Assembly: GCA_900321055.1 (NCBI GenBank) | Contig: ONUQ01000019.1 | Coordinates: 1 to 6,663, forward strand | Direction: 5' to 3' | Source of the DNA: an uncultured Elusimicrobia bacterium | GTDB lineage: Bacteria > Elusimicrobiota > Endomicrobiia > Endomicrobiales > Endomicrobiaceae | DNA: 6,663 nt | In this document: in pieces, positions 1 to 6,539 of the stretch | Position numbering within the stretch: the first letter of the stretch is position 1 | How the letters are laid out: each line of letters begins with the position of its first letter | Notes under the pieces: generated by a model | What the model was told of the DNA's origin: nothing | The model's input: only the letters and a program-made list of their open reading frames with translations | Database searches by the model: none | Translations under genes and position numbers: made by a program

Positions 1-1598
1 TTCTGTGAACCTCTTAGCATACAACCCGTTCCAAAACAAACATTTACATTAACATGTTTTTCGTCTGAAGCTGCTTGAATTATAAAAGGTTTTTCCGTAA
101 TTCTTCTTCTGTTTATATGATGTGTATGTAAAAGTTCATGAGCTTTTTGTCCGCCAACTGCACCGAGAATTTCTTTATAAACTTGTTGAACATAAAGATT
201 TTCTTGCGGTTTACGAAGTTCCAGTGCATTGTCATTGTCATACAAACACTTTGTTCTCTCTGCTCTTACTTGAATATTATCATATACCGGTTGTCCGGCT
301 CCACCAACACAGCCACCGGGACAAGCCATCACTTCTATTATATCGTATTCTTTTTCTTTGTTTTTAATTTGTTTTATAACTTTTCGTGCATTAGCTAAGC
401 CATAAACTACTGCCATTCTTAAATTTTTTCCGGCAACTTTTGTATTAGCCTCTCTTATACCATCTTCGCCTCTAACAATAGTAAGTTCATCCAAACTATT
501 GTTTGGTAATACATTTCTTAATACGGCTTCCGCAACACCGCCTGAATTTCCAAATATTACTCCACCTCCGGTCTTAAAACCAAGAGGCATATCAAATGCA
601 GTTTGTTCAAGTTCGTTAAATGATAATCCTGATTCTTGTATCATTCTTGCAAGTTCTTGAGTTGTAATAACTATATCCGTATCAGGAATTCCATCTTTTG
701 AAAGTTCCGGTCTTGTAGCTTCAAATTTCTTTGCCGTACAAGGCATTACAGAAACTGATATTATATCTTTTCTATCTATACCATACATTTTAGGAAGTAT
801 TTCTTTTGCAAGTGAACCAAACATTCCTTGAGGAGATTTGCAACTTGAAAGATTCTTAATCATATCCGGATAATATTGTTCCGTGAATTTTATCCAAGCA
901 GGACAACAAGATGTAAATAACGGTAATTTTTCACCTTTTGTAAACCTTTCTACAAATTCATTAGCCTCTTCTATAATTGTTAAATCTGCCGTAAATGATA
1001 CATCAAAAACTTTGAAGAATCCCATGGTTTTTAAAGCTGTAACCATTTTGCCTGCAGTTTCCGTGCCGGATTTCCTGTCCATTCCAAAAGCTTCACCGAT
1101 TGCCGCTCTCACTGCCGGAGCAATTGAAACTATAACTTTCTTATCTTTTTTGCTTAATGCTTCCCATACTCTGCTAACATCTGATTTTATTGTTAATGCA
1201 CCCGTCGGACATACTCTTGAACATTGCCCGCAATATACACATTCCGTAGAAGCAAGATTTTTACCAAAACTCGGGGAAACTGTTGCATGAGAACCTCTAA
1301 ATGAAAAATCTATTGCACCAACGGACTGTATTTCTTCACAAAATCTTACACAATCACCGCAAAGAACACATTTATTTGAATCTCTGACTAAAGACGGTGT
1401 TGATAGATCTTTAGGAGCATTCTTTGCTATTTTTTTGTATCTTACTGATTGTATACCCAATCTTCTTGCAAGTGTTTGCAGTTGACAATTTTCGCTTTTA
1501 TGGCAAGCTGTACAATCCGCATCATGATTTGCAAGTAATAATTCAACTATAATTTTTCTTAATTCTCTTATTTCATTGCTGTTTGTTACAACAACCAT
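1..1598 (-). CDS. C-terminal hydA fragment carrying the H-cluster and ferredoxin domains (partial)
   Basis: This is the downstream frame of hydA. It is open from about 1634 down to the window edge, and its first ATG is at 1596-1598 (the M of the family motif AEAGMVVV). It overlaps the upstream fragment by 26 bases. If translated alone it gives at least 532 residues with the His-Cys cluster, two [4Fe-4S] clusters, all three H-cluster loops and part of the C-terminal [2Fe-2S] domain, and lacks only the N-terminal [2Fe-2S] domain. The ATG is preceded by only a poor, too-close AGCAGG, so independent initiation is doubtful, although termination of the upstream fragment just 23 bases downstream could allow re-initiation. 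The frame shows conserved protein throughout, so it is real coding sequence. The start is the uncertain part. Confidence 0.6.
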   Translation of the reverse strand, partial: MVVVTNSNEIRELRKIIVELLLANHDADCTACHKSENCQLQTLARRLGIQSVRYKKIAKNAPKDLSTPSLVRDSNKCVLCGDCVRFCEEIQSVGAIDFSFRGSHATVSPSFGKNLASTECVYCGQCSRVCPTGALTIKSDVSRVWEALSKKDKKVIVSIAPAVRAAIGEAFGMDRKSGTETAGKMVTALKTMGFFKVFDVSFTADLTIIEEANEFVERFTKGEKLPLFTSCCPAWIKFTEQYYPDMIKNLSSCKSPQGMFGSLAKEILPKMYGIDRKDIISVSVMPCTAKKFEATRPELSKDGIPDTDIVITTQELARMIQESGLSFNELEQTAFDMPLGFKTGGGVIFGNSGGVAEAVLRNVLPNNSLDELTIVRGEDGIREANTKVAGKNLRMAVVYGLANARKVIKQIKNKEKEYDIIEVMACPGGCVGGAGQPVYDNIQVRAERTKCLYDNDNALELRKPQENLYVQQVYKEILGAVGGQKAHELLHTHHINRRRITEKPFIIQAASDEKHVNVNVCFGTGCMLRGSQ

Positions 1599-1809
1599 AC
1601 CTGCTTCTGCCGGGGTTGATTGAACATGCAGGAACTAATCCTCTTTTTTCTACATTTACTAAACAAAGTCTGCAAGCTCCATAAGTACTTAACTCCGAAT
1701 GATAACAAAATGTAGGTAATTCTATCCCTGCTTTTCTTATAACCTCTAAAAGATTTTTTTCTTTATCAAATGAAACTTTTTTACCATTGATAGTTAATAT
1801 TTTTTCCAT
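1573..1809 (-). CDS. N-terminal hydA fragment: 78-aa [2Fe-2S] ferredoxin-like polypeptide
   Basis: This is the open frame that would be translated from the hydA start as the sequence stands. Residues 1-63 are a plant-type [2Fe-2S] ferredoxin fold as found at the N terminus of HydA and NuoG, with all four cluster ligands present (C35, C46, C49 and C62 in FCYHS, GACRLC and VPAC). Residues 64-78 are out-of-frame sequence ending at a TGA (1573-1575). The family would continue T-P-A-E-A-G-M here, and exactly that appears in the shifted frame. The peptide could fold as a small ferredoxin domain, but nothing in the sequence shows that it is a gene in its own right. It is most simply the 5' piece of the broken hydA. 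Confidence 0.6.
   Translation of the reverse strand: MEKILTINGKKVSFDKEKNLLEVIRKAGIELPTFCYHSELSTYGACRLCLVNVEKRGLVPACSINPGRSRYGCCNKQQ
1616..1623. repeat. 4-bp exact tandem duplication (TTGA x2) that shifts the hydA frame
   Basis: The plus strand reads TTGATTGA (TCAATCAA in the hydA sense). Removing one copy of the 4-base unit joins codons ...VPACS to TPAEAGMVVV and restores the expected HydA sequence exactly. Clostridial HydA has an equivalent ACDTLIEDGM at this place. The insertion is therefore precisely defined from protein homology. Confidence 0.85.
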
Positions 1810-1812
1810 ATA

Positions 1813-3696
1813 TTATCCTCTCTTCACAGCACCAAATTTACATGTTGATACACAAGCCCCACATTTTATACATATACTTTGGTCTATAGAATGTTTTTGT
1901 TTTACTGCACCATTGATAGCTCCTACAGGACATTTTCTTGCACAAGCCGTACAACCTATACATTTTGTTTGATCAATTGTAATTTGTGTTAATTTTGCAC
2001 ATGTTCCCGCCGGACATCTCTTTTCTTTTACATGAGCATCATACTCTTCTCTAAAATATTTTAATGTAGATAATACCGGATTTGGTGCCGTTTTTCCTAA
2101 AGCACATAAAGAGCCAACCCTAACGGCATTTGCTAATTGTTCAAGTAAAGGAATTGTTTTTTCGTTTGATTTACCAGAAGTAATATCTTCAAGCATCATT
2201 AGCATTTGCTTTGTTCCTTCTCTGCAAAGAACACATTTTCCGCAAGATTCACTTTGGGTAAACTGCATAAAGAATTTTGCTATATTTACCATACAGGTTG
2301 TTTGGTTCATAACAACAAGTCCCCCCGAACCAACCATTGCTCCTGCTTTTCTTAAAGAATCAAAATCCAAAGGTAAATCCAAATGTTCTCTCGTTAAACA
2401 TGCTCCGGAAGGTCCTCCGATTTGAACAGCTTTAAAAGCTTCTTCGGAAACATTTCCTTTATCGTCCGTAACTCCGCCTGCTATATCAAATAAAATTTCT
2501 CTTAATGTTGTTCCAAAAGGAACTTCTATAAGACCTGTATTTTTTACATGTCCGGTAATGGCAAAAGTTTTTGTTCCTGTTGATGTGGGGACACCTATTT
2601 TTTTATAAAAATCCGCACCGTCTCTGATAACCAAAGGAACGGTAGATAATGTTTCAACATTGTTAATTACCGTAGGCTTTCCGTATAAACCATGTTGTGC
2701 AGGAAAAGGAGGTTTAGGATTTGGCATTCCTCTTTTACCTTCAACAGAAGCTATTAATGCCGTTTCTTCTCCGCATACAAATGCTCCTGCACCTTCCATA
2801 ACATGAAGATTAAATGAAAAATCCGAACCAAAAAGATTACTGCCTAAAACACCAATTTCAGTAGCTTTTTTGATAGCATTTCTCATTCTTTCTACGGCTA
2901 AATGATATTCTGTTCTTACATATACATAACCTTCATTTGCACCGATAGCTTTTGCAGCTATAATCATACCTTCTATAACACTATGAGGATTTCCTTCAAG
3001 AACACTTCTGTCCATAAATGCTCCCGGATCTCCTTCATCACCGTTACATATAACAAACTTTTTAGATCCCGGTTGAATTCTTGTTAAATCCCATTTTTTA
3101 CCTGTTGGAAATCCTGCTCCGCCTCTACCTCTAAGTCCGGAATCCAATGCTTCTTTACAAATCTGTTCCGATGTCATTTCCAAACAAGCTTTTCTTGCCG
3201 ATTTATATCCGCCTTTACTAATATATTCTTCAATATCTTCCGCACCAATAAATCCGCAATTTTTAAGAACATATCTTTTTTGTTTTGCATAGAAAGGAAT
3301 TTCTGCATGTCCTTTATAGAATTTATCATTTATTTTGTAGCATAATCTTTCAACTATATCATCTTTTATTATACTGGTTTCTACTATTTCTTTTACATCT
3401 TCAACTTTAACTTTTGTATAAAGAATATCATCATCACCTTTAATAACGGAAACTAACGGACCCATTTGGCAAAAACCTTGACAACCGCTTTTTGAAACTA
3501 AGATTCCTTTACTTTCCGTATTTAACTCTATACAGAGTTCAATGTTTAATTCTTTTGCTATTTTCAAAAATTCAGAATAAACTTTTAAAGAACCGTTTGC
3601 TACACATCCTGTTCCTGCACAGATAATTATTCTTTTTGAAATTTGACTGAAAGCTTTTTGAACTTTATCGGAAATTTTATCTAAATCTACAGACAT
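1813..3696 (-). CDS. hydB: HydB, NuoF-like NADH/FMN-binding subunit of bifurcating [FeFe] hydrogenase
   Basis: This is the flavin subunit of the HydABC complex (627 aa, the full usual length). It binds NADH and FMN and exchanges electrons with ferredoxin and HydA. Domains in order: a thioredoxin-like [2Fe-2S] domain (C26, C31, C72, C76); the NuoF FMN/NADH domain with the glycine-rich GLRGRGGAGFPTGKK (187-201), GDEGDPGAFMDRS (219-231) and GAGAFVCGEETALI (303-316); an SLBB-like region; the [4Fe-4S] site SCGKCVLC plus C531 (C485, C488, C491, C531); a CPAGTC pair (C561, C566); and a C-terminal 2x[4Fe-4S] ferredoxin (C579, C582, C585, C589 and C609, C612, C615, C619). The added N- and C-terminal Fe-S domains and the neighbouring hydA separate it from complex I NuoF. 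The start ATG shares one base with the hydC TAA stop, and a strong SD AGGAGG (3704-3709) lies inside the end of hydC, so translation is probably coupled. All expected ligands are present. Confidence 0.95.
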   Translation of the reverse strand: MSVDLDKISDKVQKAFSQISKRIIICAGTGCVANGSLKVYSEFLKIAKELNIELCIELNTESKGILVSKSGCQGFCQMGPLVSVIKGDDDILYTKVKVEDVKEIVETSIIKDDIVERLCYKINDKFYKGHAEIPFYAKQKRYVLKNCGFIGAEDIEEYISKGGYKSARKACLEMTSEQICKEALDSGLRGRGGAGFPTGKKWDLTRIQPGSKKFVICNGDEGDPGAFMDRSVLEGNPHSVIEGMIIAAKAIGANEGYVYVRTEYHLAVERMRNAIKKATEIGVLGSNLFGSDFSFNLHVMEGAGAFVCGEETALIASVEGKRGMPNPKPPFPAQHGLYGKPTVINNVETLSTVPLVIRDGADFYKKIGVPTSTGTKTFAITGHVKNTGLIEVPFGTTLREILFDIAGGVTDDKGNVSEEAFKAVQIGGPSGACLTREHLDLPLDFDSLRKAGAMVGSGGLVVMNQTTCMVNIAKFFMQFTQSESCGKCVLCREGTKQMLMMLEDITSGKSNEKTIPLLEQLANAVRVGSLCALGKTAPNPVLSTLKYFREEYDAHVKEKRCPAGTCAKLTQITIDQTKCIGCTACARKCPVGAINGAVKQKHSIDQSICIKCGACVSTCKFGAVKRG

Positions 3697-4178
3697 TATT
3701 TTTCCTCCTGTTTAATCATATCGTCAATAATTTTTGTTACTTTTTCCGGTGTAACCTGACCATAAACCTCATTATCTATAATCATTGCAGGAGCAAGACC
3801 ACATGCACCTAAACAAGATACGGTTTCTAATGTAAACAACATATCTTTTGTAGTGTTATTTGTTTCCGTAATATTTAATTTTGATCTGAGAGCATCTATT
3901 ATGGATGTTGATTTTTTTACATGACATGCTGTTCCATCACATACTTTAATAATATGTTTACCTTTTGCTTTCAAAGTGAAATGTGCAAAAAATGTTGCTA
4001 CTCCGTAAACTCTTGCCGGAGAGATTCCTAAAGCTGAAGCTATGAATGTCAGTATTTCTTCAGGAAGATAATTATACACTTCTTGTACCGCTTGCAAAAT
4101 TGGGATTAATCTTGCTTTATCTCTGCCGTTTTCGTCAAGAATTTGGCAGACTTTGTCAAATTTCCCTTGATCTTCCAT
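3696..4178 (-). CDS. hydC: HydC, NuoE-like [2Fe-2S] subunit of bifurcating [FeFe] hydrogenase
   Basis: This is a small thioredoxin-fold [2Fe-2S] protein (160 aa, normal for NuoE/HydC) that relays electrons in the HydABC complex next to the HydB flavin. An N-terminal helical part (about 1-65, including LIPILQAVQEVYNYLPEE and the GVATFFAHF segment) is followed by the thioredoxin-like domain. Its cluster ligands fit the family pattern C-x4-C then C-x3-C: VCDGTAC (C80, C85) and CLGAC (C122, C126). It is the first gene of the tight hydCBA cluster. The ATG is preceded by the SD AGAGGAG (4186-4192) at a 7-base spacing. The family is shared with complex I NuoE and formate dehydrogenase gamma subunits; the hydrogenase assignment rests on the adjacent hydB and hydA. 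Confidence 0.93.
   Translation of the reverse strand: MEDQGKFDKVCQILDENGRDKARLIPILQAVQEVYNYLPEEILTFIASALGISPARVYGVATFFAHFTLKAKGKHIIKVCDGTACHVKKSTSIIDALRSKLNITETNNTTKDMLFTLETVSCLGACGLAPAMIIDNEVYGQVTPEKVTKIIDDMIKQEEK
3704..3709 (-). promoter_or_regulatory. Shine-Dalgarno site of hydB inside hydC
   Basis: A consensus AGGAGG in the hydB sense lies 7 bases before the hydB ATG and within the last codons of hydC. With the one-base stop/start overlap (TAATG), it fixes the hydB start and suggests translational coupling. Confidence 0.85.
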
Positions 4179-4193
4179 TTAAATTCTCCTCTT

Positions 4194-4222
4194 TTTATAA
4201 TAAAAATTTTATGCATTATCAA
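4194..4222 (-). promoter_or_regulatory. Possible sigma70-type promoter for hydCBA
   Basis: Read on the minus strand, TTGATA (4217-4222) and TATAAA (4194-4199) are separated by exactly 17 bases. The weakness is position: transcription would start near 4187, inside the hydC SD site, leaving almost no leader. It may be a chance match in AT-rich DNA, and hydCBA may instead be read through from tilS. Confidence 0.3.
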
Positions 4223-4239
4223 CCAGTATATTTTACCAA

Positions 4240-4255
4240 ATAAAAAACTTTTTAT
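4240..4255. repeat. AT-only inverted repeat between tilS and hydC
   Basis: Perfect 7-base arms (ATAAAAA / TTTTTAT) flank a 2-base centre, 15 bases past the tilS stop. The stem contains no G-C pair and the loop is too small for a stable RNA hairpin, so a working terminator is doubtful. It could be a weak terminator, a protein site or chance. Confidence 0.25.
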
Positions 4256-4270
4256 CATTACAAATTAAAA

Positions 4271-5266
4271 TTATGTATGTTTTTTGCCAAGCCGGTTGAC
4301 AGAAACAAACTTTAATTGTTTATTACTTTTTTTAGCTATCCAATTTTTTGAAAGATTGTAAACTTTAGATTTCTTATCTTTAAGCCATGAAGTTATATTA
4401 TTTATTTGAATAGCTCTTTTTTTATCGGGAATTATTTCTTTTAAAATTTTATACTGTATTATTTTTTCTTGTCTGTTAAAAAAATCTAAATTAACAATTA
4501 TTTTGTTTGATGATATTTTCACATGCTTTGAAATAAACAAATTAACTTTGTTTTTAAAATAAGCTATTTCATCTTTTATCATTAATGACAAATTATATAT
4601 ATGATTTATAACAGAAGGATTTATTTGTTTAAGTTGAGGGATAATATTTAATCTCACTTTATTTCTTGTATAATCACATTTAAAATTTGTTTTATCCGTA
4701 CAAAATTTTATTTGTTGCTTTTCGGCATAATCTTCTATTAAATCTCTTGATATTGGTAGTAAAGGCCTTATTATTGATAGATTTTTGCCAATTTTTCTAA
4801 TTGTAGGTATTCCTGCAAACCCTTCGGTTCCTGTTCCTCTCAACAACCACATAAAAACCGTTTCTGCATTATCATTCATGTTATGAGCTGTAGCAATTTT
4901 ATTACATTTATATTGTTTAGCAATGTTTTCTAATTCTAAGTATCTGAGTTGTCGTCCGGCAGTTTCTATGGATATATCTTGCTGTTTGGCATATTTTTTT
5001 GTATCTAAATTTTTTAGTACACATTCAATATTTAAAGATTTTATAAAATTTTCTACAATTTTAGCTTCTTTTGCAGATTCTTTTCTCAACTTATGATTAA
5101 AATTAACAACAACTAAATCTATGTTTAAAAATTTTGTCAACATAGAAAATAATGTTGCCATAACCATAGAATCTGCCCCGCCGGAAACAGCAAGTAATAT
5201 CTTATCTCCTGAAACTACCAGTTTATTATCAAAAATATTTTTTCTGAATTTTTCCCAAATAAGCAC
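4271..5266 (-). CDS. tilS: tRNA(Ile)-lysidine synthetase TilS, short form
   Basis: TilS ligates lysine to C34 of the CAU-anticodon tRNA-Ile using ATP, which changes both its codon recognition (AUA) and its charging identity from Met to Ile. It is normally essential, and important in an AT-rich genome. Visible motifs: the PP-loop ATP site SGGADS (28-33); NFNHKLRKES (55-64), matching the family HxNHxLR region; TAHNMNDNAETVFMWLLRG (126-144); RPLLPISRDLIEDY (167-180); and the tRNA-contacting TRNKVR (200-205). At 331 aa it is close to the short Aquifex-type protein (about 317 aa) and lacks room for the full C-terminal domain of the E. coli (432 aa) or Bacillus forms. The start is GTG (5264-5266). 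An in-frame TAA lies 3 bases upstream, so no earlier start is possible, and the PP loop lies at the usual distance from it. Only a weak GGGAA precedes it. It sits between the dehydrogenase and hydCBA with no evident functional link. Confidence 0.93.
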   Translation of the reverse strand: MLIWEKFRKNIFDNKLVVSGDKILLAVSGGADSMVMATLFSMLTKFLNIDLVVVNFNHKLRKESAKEAKIVENFIKSLNIECVLKNLDTKKYAKQQDISIETAGRQLRYLELENIAKQYKCNKIATAHNMNDNAETVFMWLLRGTGTEGFAGIPTIRKIGKNLSIIRPLLPISRDLIEDYAEKQQIKFCTDKTNFKCDYTRNKVRLNIIPQLKQINPSVINHIYNLSLMIKDEIAYFKNKVNLFISKHVKISSNKIIVNLDFFNRQEKIIQYKILKEIIPDKKRAIQINNITSWLKDKKSKVYNLSKNWIAKKSNKQLKFVSVNRLGKKHT

Positions 5267-5278
5267 TTTTTATTCCCA

Positions 5279-5284
5279 ATTATA
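5279..5284 (-). promoter_or_regulatory. TATAAT box just upstream of tilS
   Basis: A perfect -10 consensus on the minus strand lies 12 bases before the tilS GTG, with no convincing -35 element at 16-18 bases. If it is used, the transcript would begin only about 5 bases before the start codon. That fits the poor SD of this gene but is equally explained by chance in AT-rich DNA. Confidence 0.25.
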
Positions 5285-5322
5285 TTTGAACAAAAACGGA
5301 CTTTATTCTCTATCAAAATTGT

Positions 5323-5338
5323 ATGAATTTTTATTCAT
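5323..5338 (-). other. Short hairpin directly after the isocitrate dehydrogenase stop
   Basis: ATGAAT and ATTCAT form a perfect 6-bp stem with a 4-base loop, starting at the base next to the TAG stop (5339-5341). No U-run follows and only two of the pairs are G-C, so this is not a canonical intrinsic terminator. It may protect the 3' end of the message or be incidental. Confidence 0.3.
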
Positions 5339-6397
5339 CTACATATTTTTTATCTTTTCTATTATAGCTTGCCCCATTTCCTTAGTTCCTGCAGTTCCAC
5401 CTAAATCATAGGTTACGAATTTTTTTTCTGCAACAACTTCTGCTACGGCTTTTTCAAGCCTTTTTGCAGCATCAAACTCGCCCAAATAATCTAACATCAT
5501 CTTTCCCGACAAAATTAATGCCATAGGATTAACTTTATTTAAACCTTTATATTTTGGTGCAGAACCGTGAACAGCTTCAAAAACAGCACAGTCTTTACCC
5601 AAGTTCGCACCCGGAGCAACTCCAAGTCCACCGACGAGACCTGCACATAAATCCGATAATATATCACCATATAAATTAGGTAAAACTATAACATCATACA
5701 GTTCAGGCTTTTGTACAAGCTGCATACACATATTATCTATCAATCTTTCTTCGTATTCTATTTTACCTTCATAATCCTTTGCAACTTCTCTTGCTACTCT
5801 ATAAAACATACCGTCTGTCGTCTTCATAATATTTGCTTTTGCTACTGCCGTAACTTTTTTCCTGTTATTTTTAACGGCATAATCAAATGCAAACCGTACT
5901 ATTCTTTCACAACCAAATTCAGAAAAAGGTTTTATTGATATTGCAGAATCTTTTCTAATCTTACCTTTAGAAAGTTCTATGATTTTATTTGCTTCTTCTG
6001 TTTTTTCAAAGAATTCTACCCCTGCATACAAATCCTCGGTGTTTTCTCTAACAACAACTAAATCTATATCTGAAAATCTTGATTTTACACCGACATAACT
6101 TTTACATGGTCTTAAACATGTAAATAAATCAAGTTCTTTTCTTATGGCAACATTTACGGATCTGAAACCTGTTCCTATTGGTGTTGTTATAGGACCTTTT
6201 AATGCAATTTTATTTTTTGCTATTGATTGCAAAGTTTTATCAGGTAACGGGGTTCCTTCTTTTTCCATAATATCAATTCCTGCTTCCATAACTTCCCAGT
6301 CAATTTTAACTCCGGTTGAATCTAAAACTTTTGCCGTAACTTCCGTAAGTTCCGGACCTGTACCGTCTCCTCTAACTAATGTAACTTTGTAAGCCAT
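5339..6397 (-). CDS. Isocitrate dehydrogenase, short NAD(P)-dependent type
   Basis: This is a member of the isocitrate/isopropylmalate dehydrogenase family (352 aa). It should oxidatively decarboxylate isocitrate to 2-oxoglutarate, giving NAD(P)H and carbon for glutamate. Isocitrate-type residues are clear: RSVNVAIR (S80, N82, R86), R96 in CLRP, R117 in [10 protein letters not shown] with Y124, K187 in KANIMK, and the metal-binding acids D221, D245 and D249 in the signature [10 protein letters not shown]. The [10 protein letters not shown] segment argues against isopropylmalate dehydrogenase. The length is that of the short NAD-type bacterial and eukaryotic enzymes, yet the adenosine-binding loop [15 protein letters not shown] has K282, Y283 and V289, matching E. 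coli NADP-specific K344, Y345 and V351, so the cofactor is left open. The start ATG is supported by the SD AAGGAG (6406-6411) at an 8-base spacing. It is the first of the co-directional genes in the window. Confidence 0.9.
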   Translation of the reverse strand: MAYKVTLVRGDGTGPELTEVTAKVLDSTGVKIDWEVMEAGIDIMEKEGTPLPDKTLQSIAKNKIALKGPITTPIGTGFRSVNVAIRKELDLFTCLRPCKSYVGVKSRFSDIDLVVVRENTEDLYAGVEFFEKTEEANKIIELSKGKIRKDSAISIKPFSEFGCERIVRFAFDYAVKNNRKKVTAVAKANIMKTTDGMFYRVAREVAKDYEGKIEYEERLIDNMCMQLVQKPELYDVIVLPNLYGDILSDLCAGLVGGLGVAPGANLGKDCAVFEAVHGSAPKYKGLNKVNPMALILSGKMMLDYLGEFDAAKRLEKAVAEVVAEKKFVTYDLGGTAGTKEMGQAIIEKIKNM

Positions 6398-6405
6398 TTC
6401 TTTTT

Positions 6406-6411
6406 CTCCTT
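6406..6411 (-). promoter_or_regulatory. Shine-Dalgarno site of the isocitrate dehydrogenase
   Basis: AAGGAG on the minus strand, 8 bases before the ATG, sets the start of the dehydrogenase gene. Confidence 0.8.
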
Positions 6412-6491
6412 AAAAAATTAGTAATTTATAGTTTTTTTCTGCCGAAAAAGTTTAAAAATTATTGTATGCTTTTAGTTTAACAGATAAACAG

Positions 6492-6497
6492 ATTATA
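6492..6497 (-). promoter_or_regulatory. Probable -10 box for the isocitrate dehydrogenase
   Basis: A perfect TATAAT on the minus strand would start transcription near 6485 and give a leader of about 88 bases ending in the good SD. The -35 region at 17 bases is T-rich (TTTTTA) and poor, so an activator or a relaxed -35 would be needed. Confidence 0.45.
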
Positions 6498-6519
6498 TCG
6501 GAAAAATTTAATAATAAAA

Positions 6520-6532
6520 AAACAAATTGTTT
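6520..6532. promoter_or_regulatory. 13-bp perfect dyad next to the -35 region (candidate operator)
   Basis: AAACAA-A-TTGTTT (plus strand) is a perfect inverted repeat around one central base. It borders the -35 position of the TATAAT promoter at 6492-6497. It shares the AAATTG core with the second dyad at 6540-6555. A regulator site is possible, but chance is not excluded in such AT-rich DNA. Confidence 0.3.
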
Positions 6533-6539
6533 GCTATAC

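Larger units (their letters stand above)
1..1809 (-). pseudogene. hydA: [FeFe] hydrogenase catalytic subunit HydA, frameshifted and cut by the left window edge
   Basis: This is the catalytic subunit of a cytoplasmic, HydABC-type [FeFe] hydrogenase (reversible 2H+ + 2e- to H2). Reading both frames together gives, in order: an N-terminal [2Fe-2S] domain (C35, C46, C49, C62); a His-Cys [4Fe-4S] site HDADCTACHKSENC (about 1485-1526); two ferredoxin motifs CVLCGDCVRFC and ECVYCGQCSRVCP; the H-cluster signatures TSCCPAW (894-914), MPCTAKK (726-746) and MACPGGC (309-329); and the start of a C-terminal thioredoxin-like [2Fe-2S] domain, CFGTGCMLRGS, at the left edge. About 601 residues are visible, and roughly a further half-domain is probably missing beyond base 1. 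The start ATG (1807-1809) lies 3 bases after the hydB stop, with the SD AGAGAGGA at 1816-1823. A 4-bp duplication at 1616-1623 breaks the frame after codon 63. No other stop or shift was found in the remainder, so the decay is recent or the shift is an error. Family identity is very secure; whether the gene is functional is uncertain. Confidence 0.93.

Noticed and set aside
122..398. Two overlapping plus-strand open frames
   Set aside because: They are antisense to the HydA segment that includes MACPGGC, with low-complexity Leu/Phe/Tyr-rich products typical of antisense frames.
883..1290. Plus-strand open frame of 135 codons
   Set aside because: It lies entirely antisense to the conserved HydA ferredoxin and H-cluster region, has no SD, and its sequence resembles no protein family; it is a by-product of the hydA codon pattern.
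1573..1575. TGA as selenocysteine or as a reassigned Trp codon
   Set aside because: Reading through does not restore the HydA frame and meets another TGA within ten codons. The other genes use TGG for Trp and normal stops, so the code is standard.
1813..4178. Complex I nuoE-nuoF genes
   Set aside because: HydB carries an N-terminal [2Fe-2S] domain and a C-terminal 2x[4Fe-4S] ferredoxin, and the next gene is an H-cluster hydrogenase, so this is the hydrogenase version of the module.
5323..5338. Intrinsic terminator after the dehydrogenase
   Set aside because: The hairpin is short and AT-rich and lacks a following U-run on the transcribed strand.
5339..6397. 3-isopropylmalate dehydrogenase (leuB)
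   Set aside because: The substrate region has the isocitrate pattern RSVNVAIR and [10 protein letters not shown] rather than the leucine-pathway pattern, and no leu genes adjoin it.
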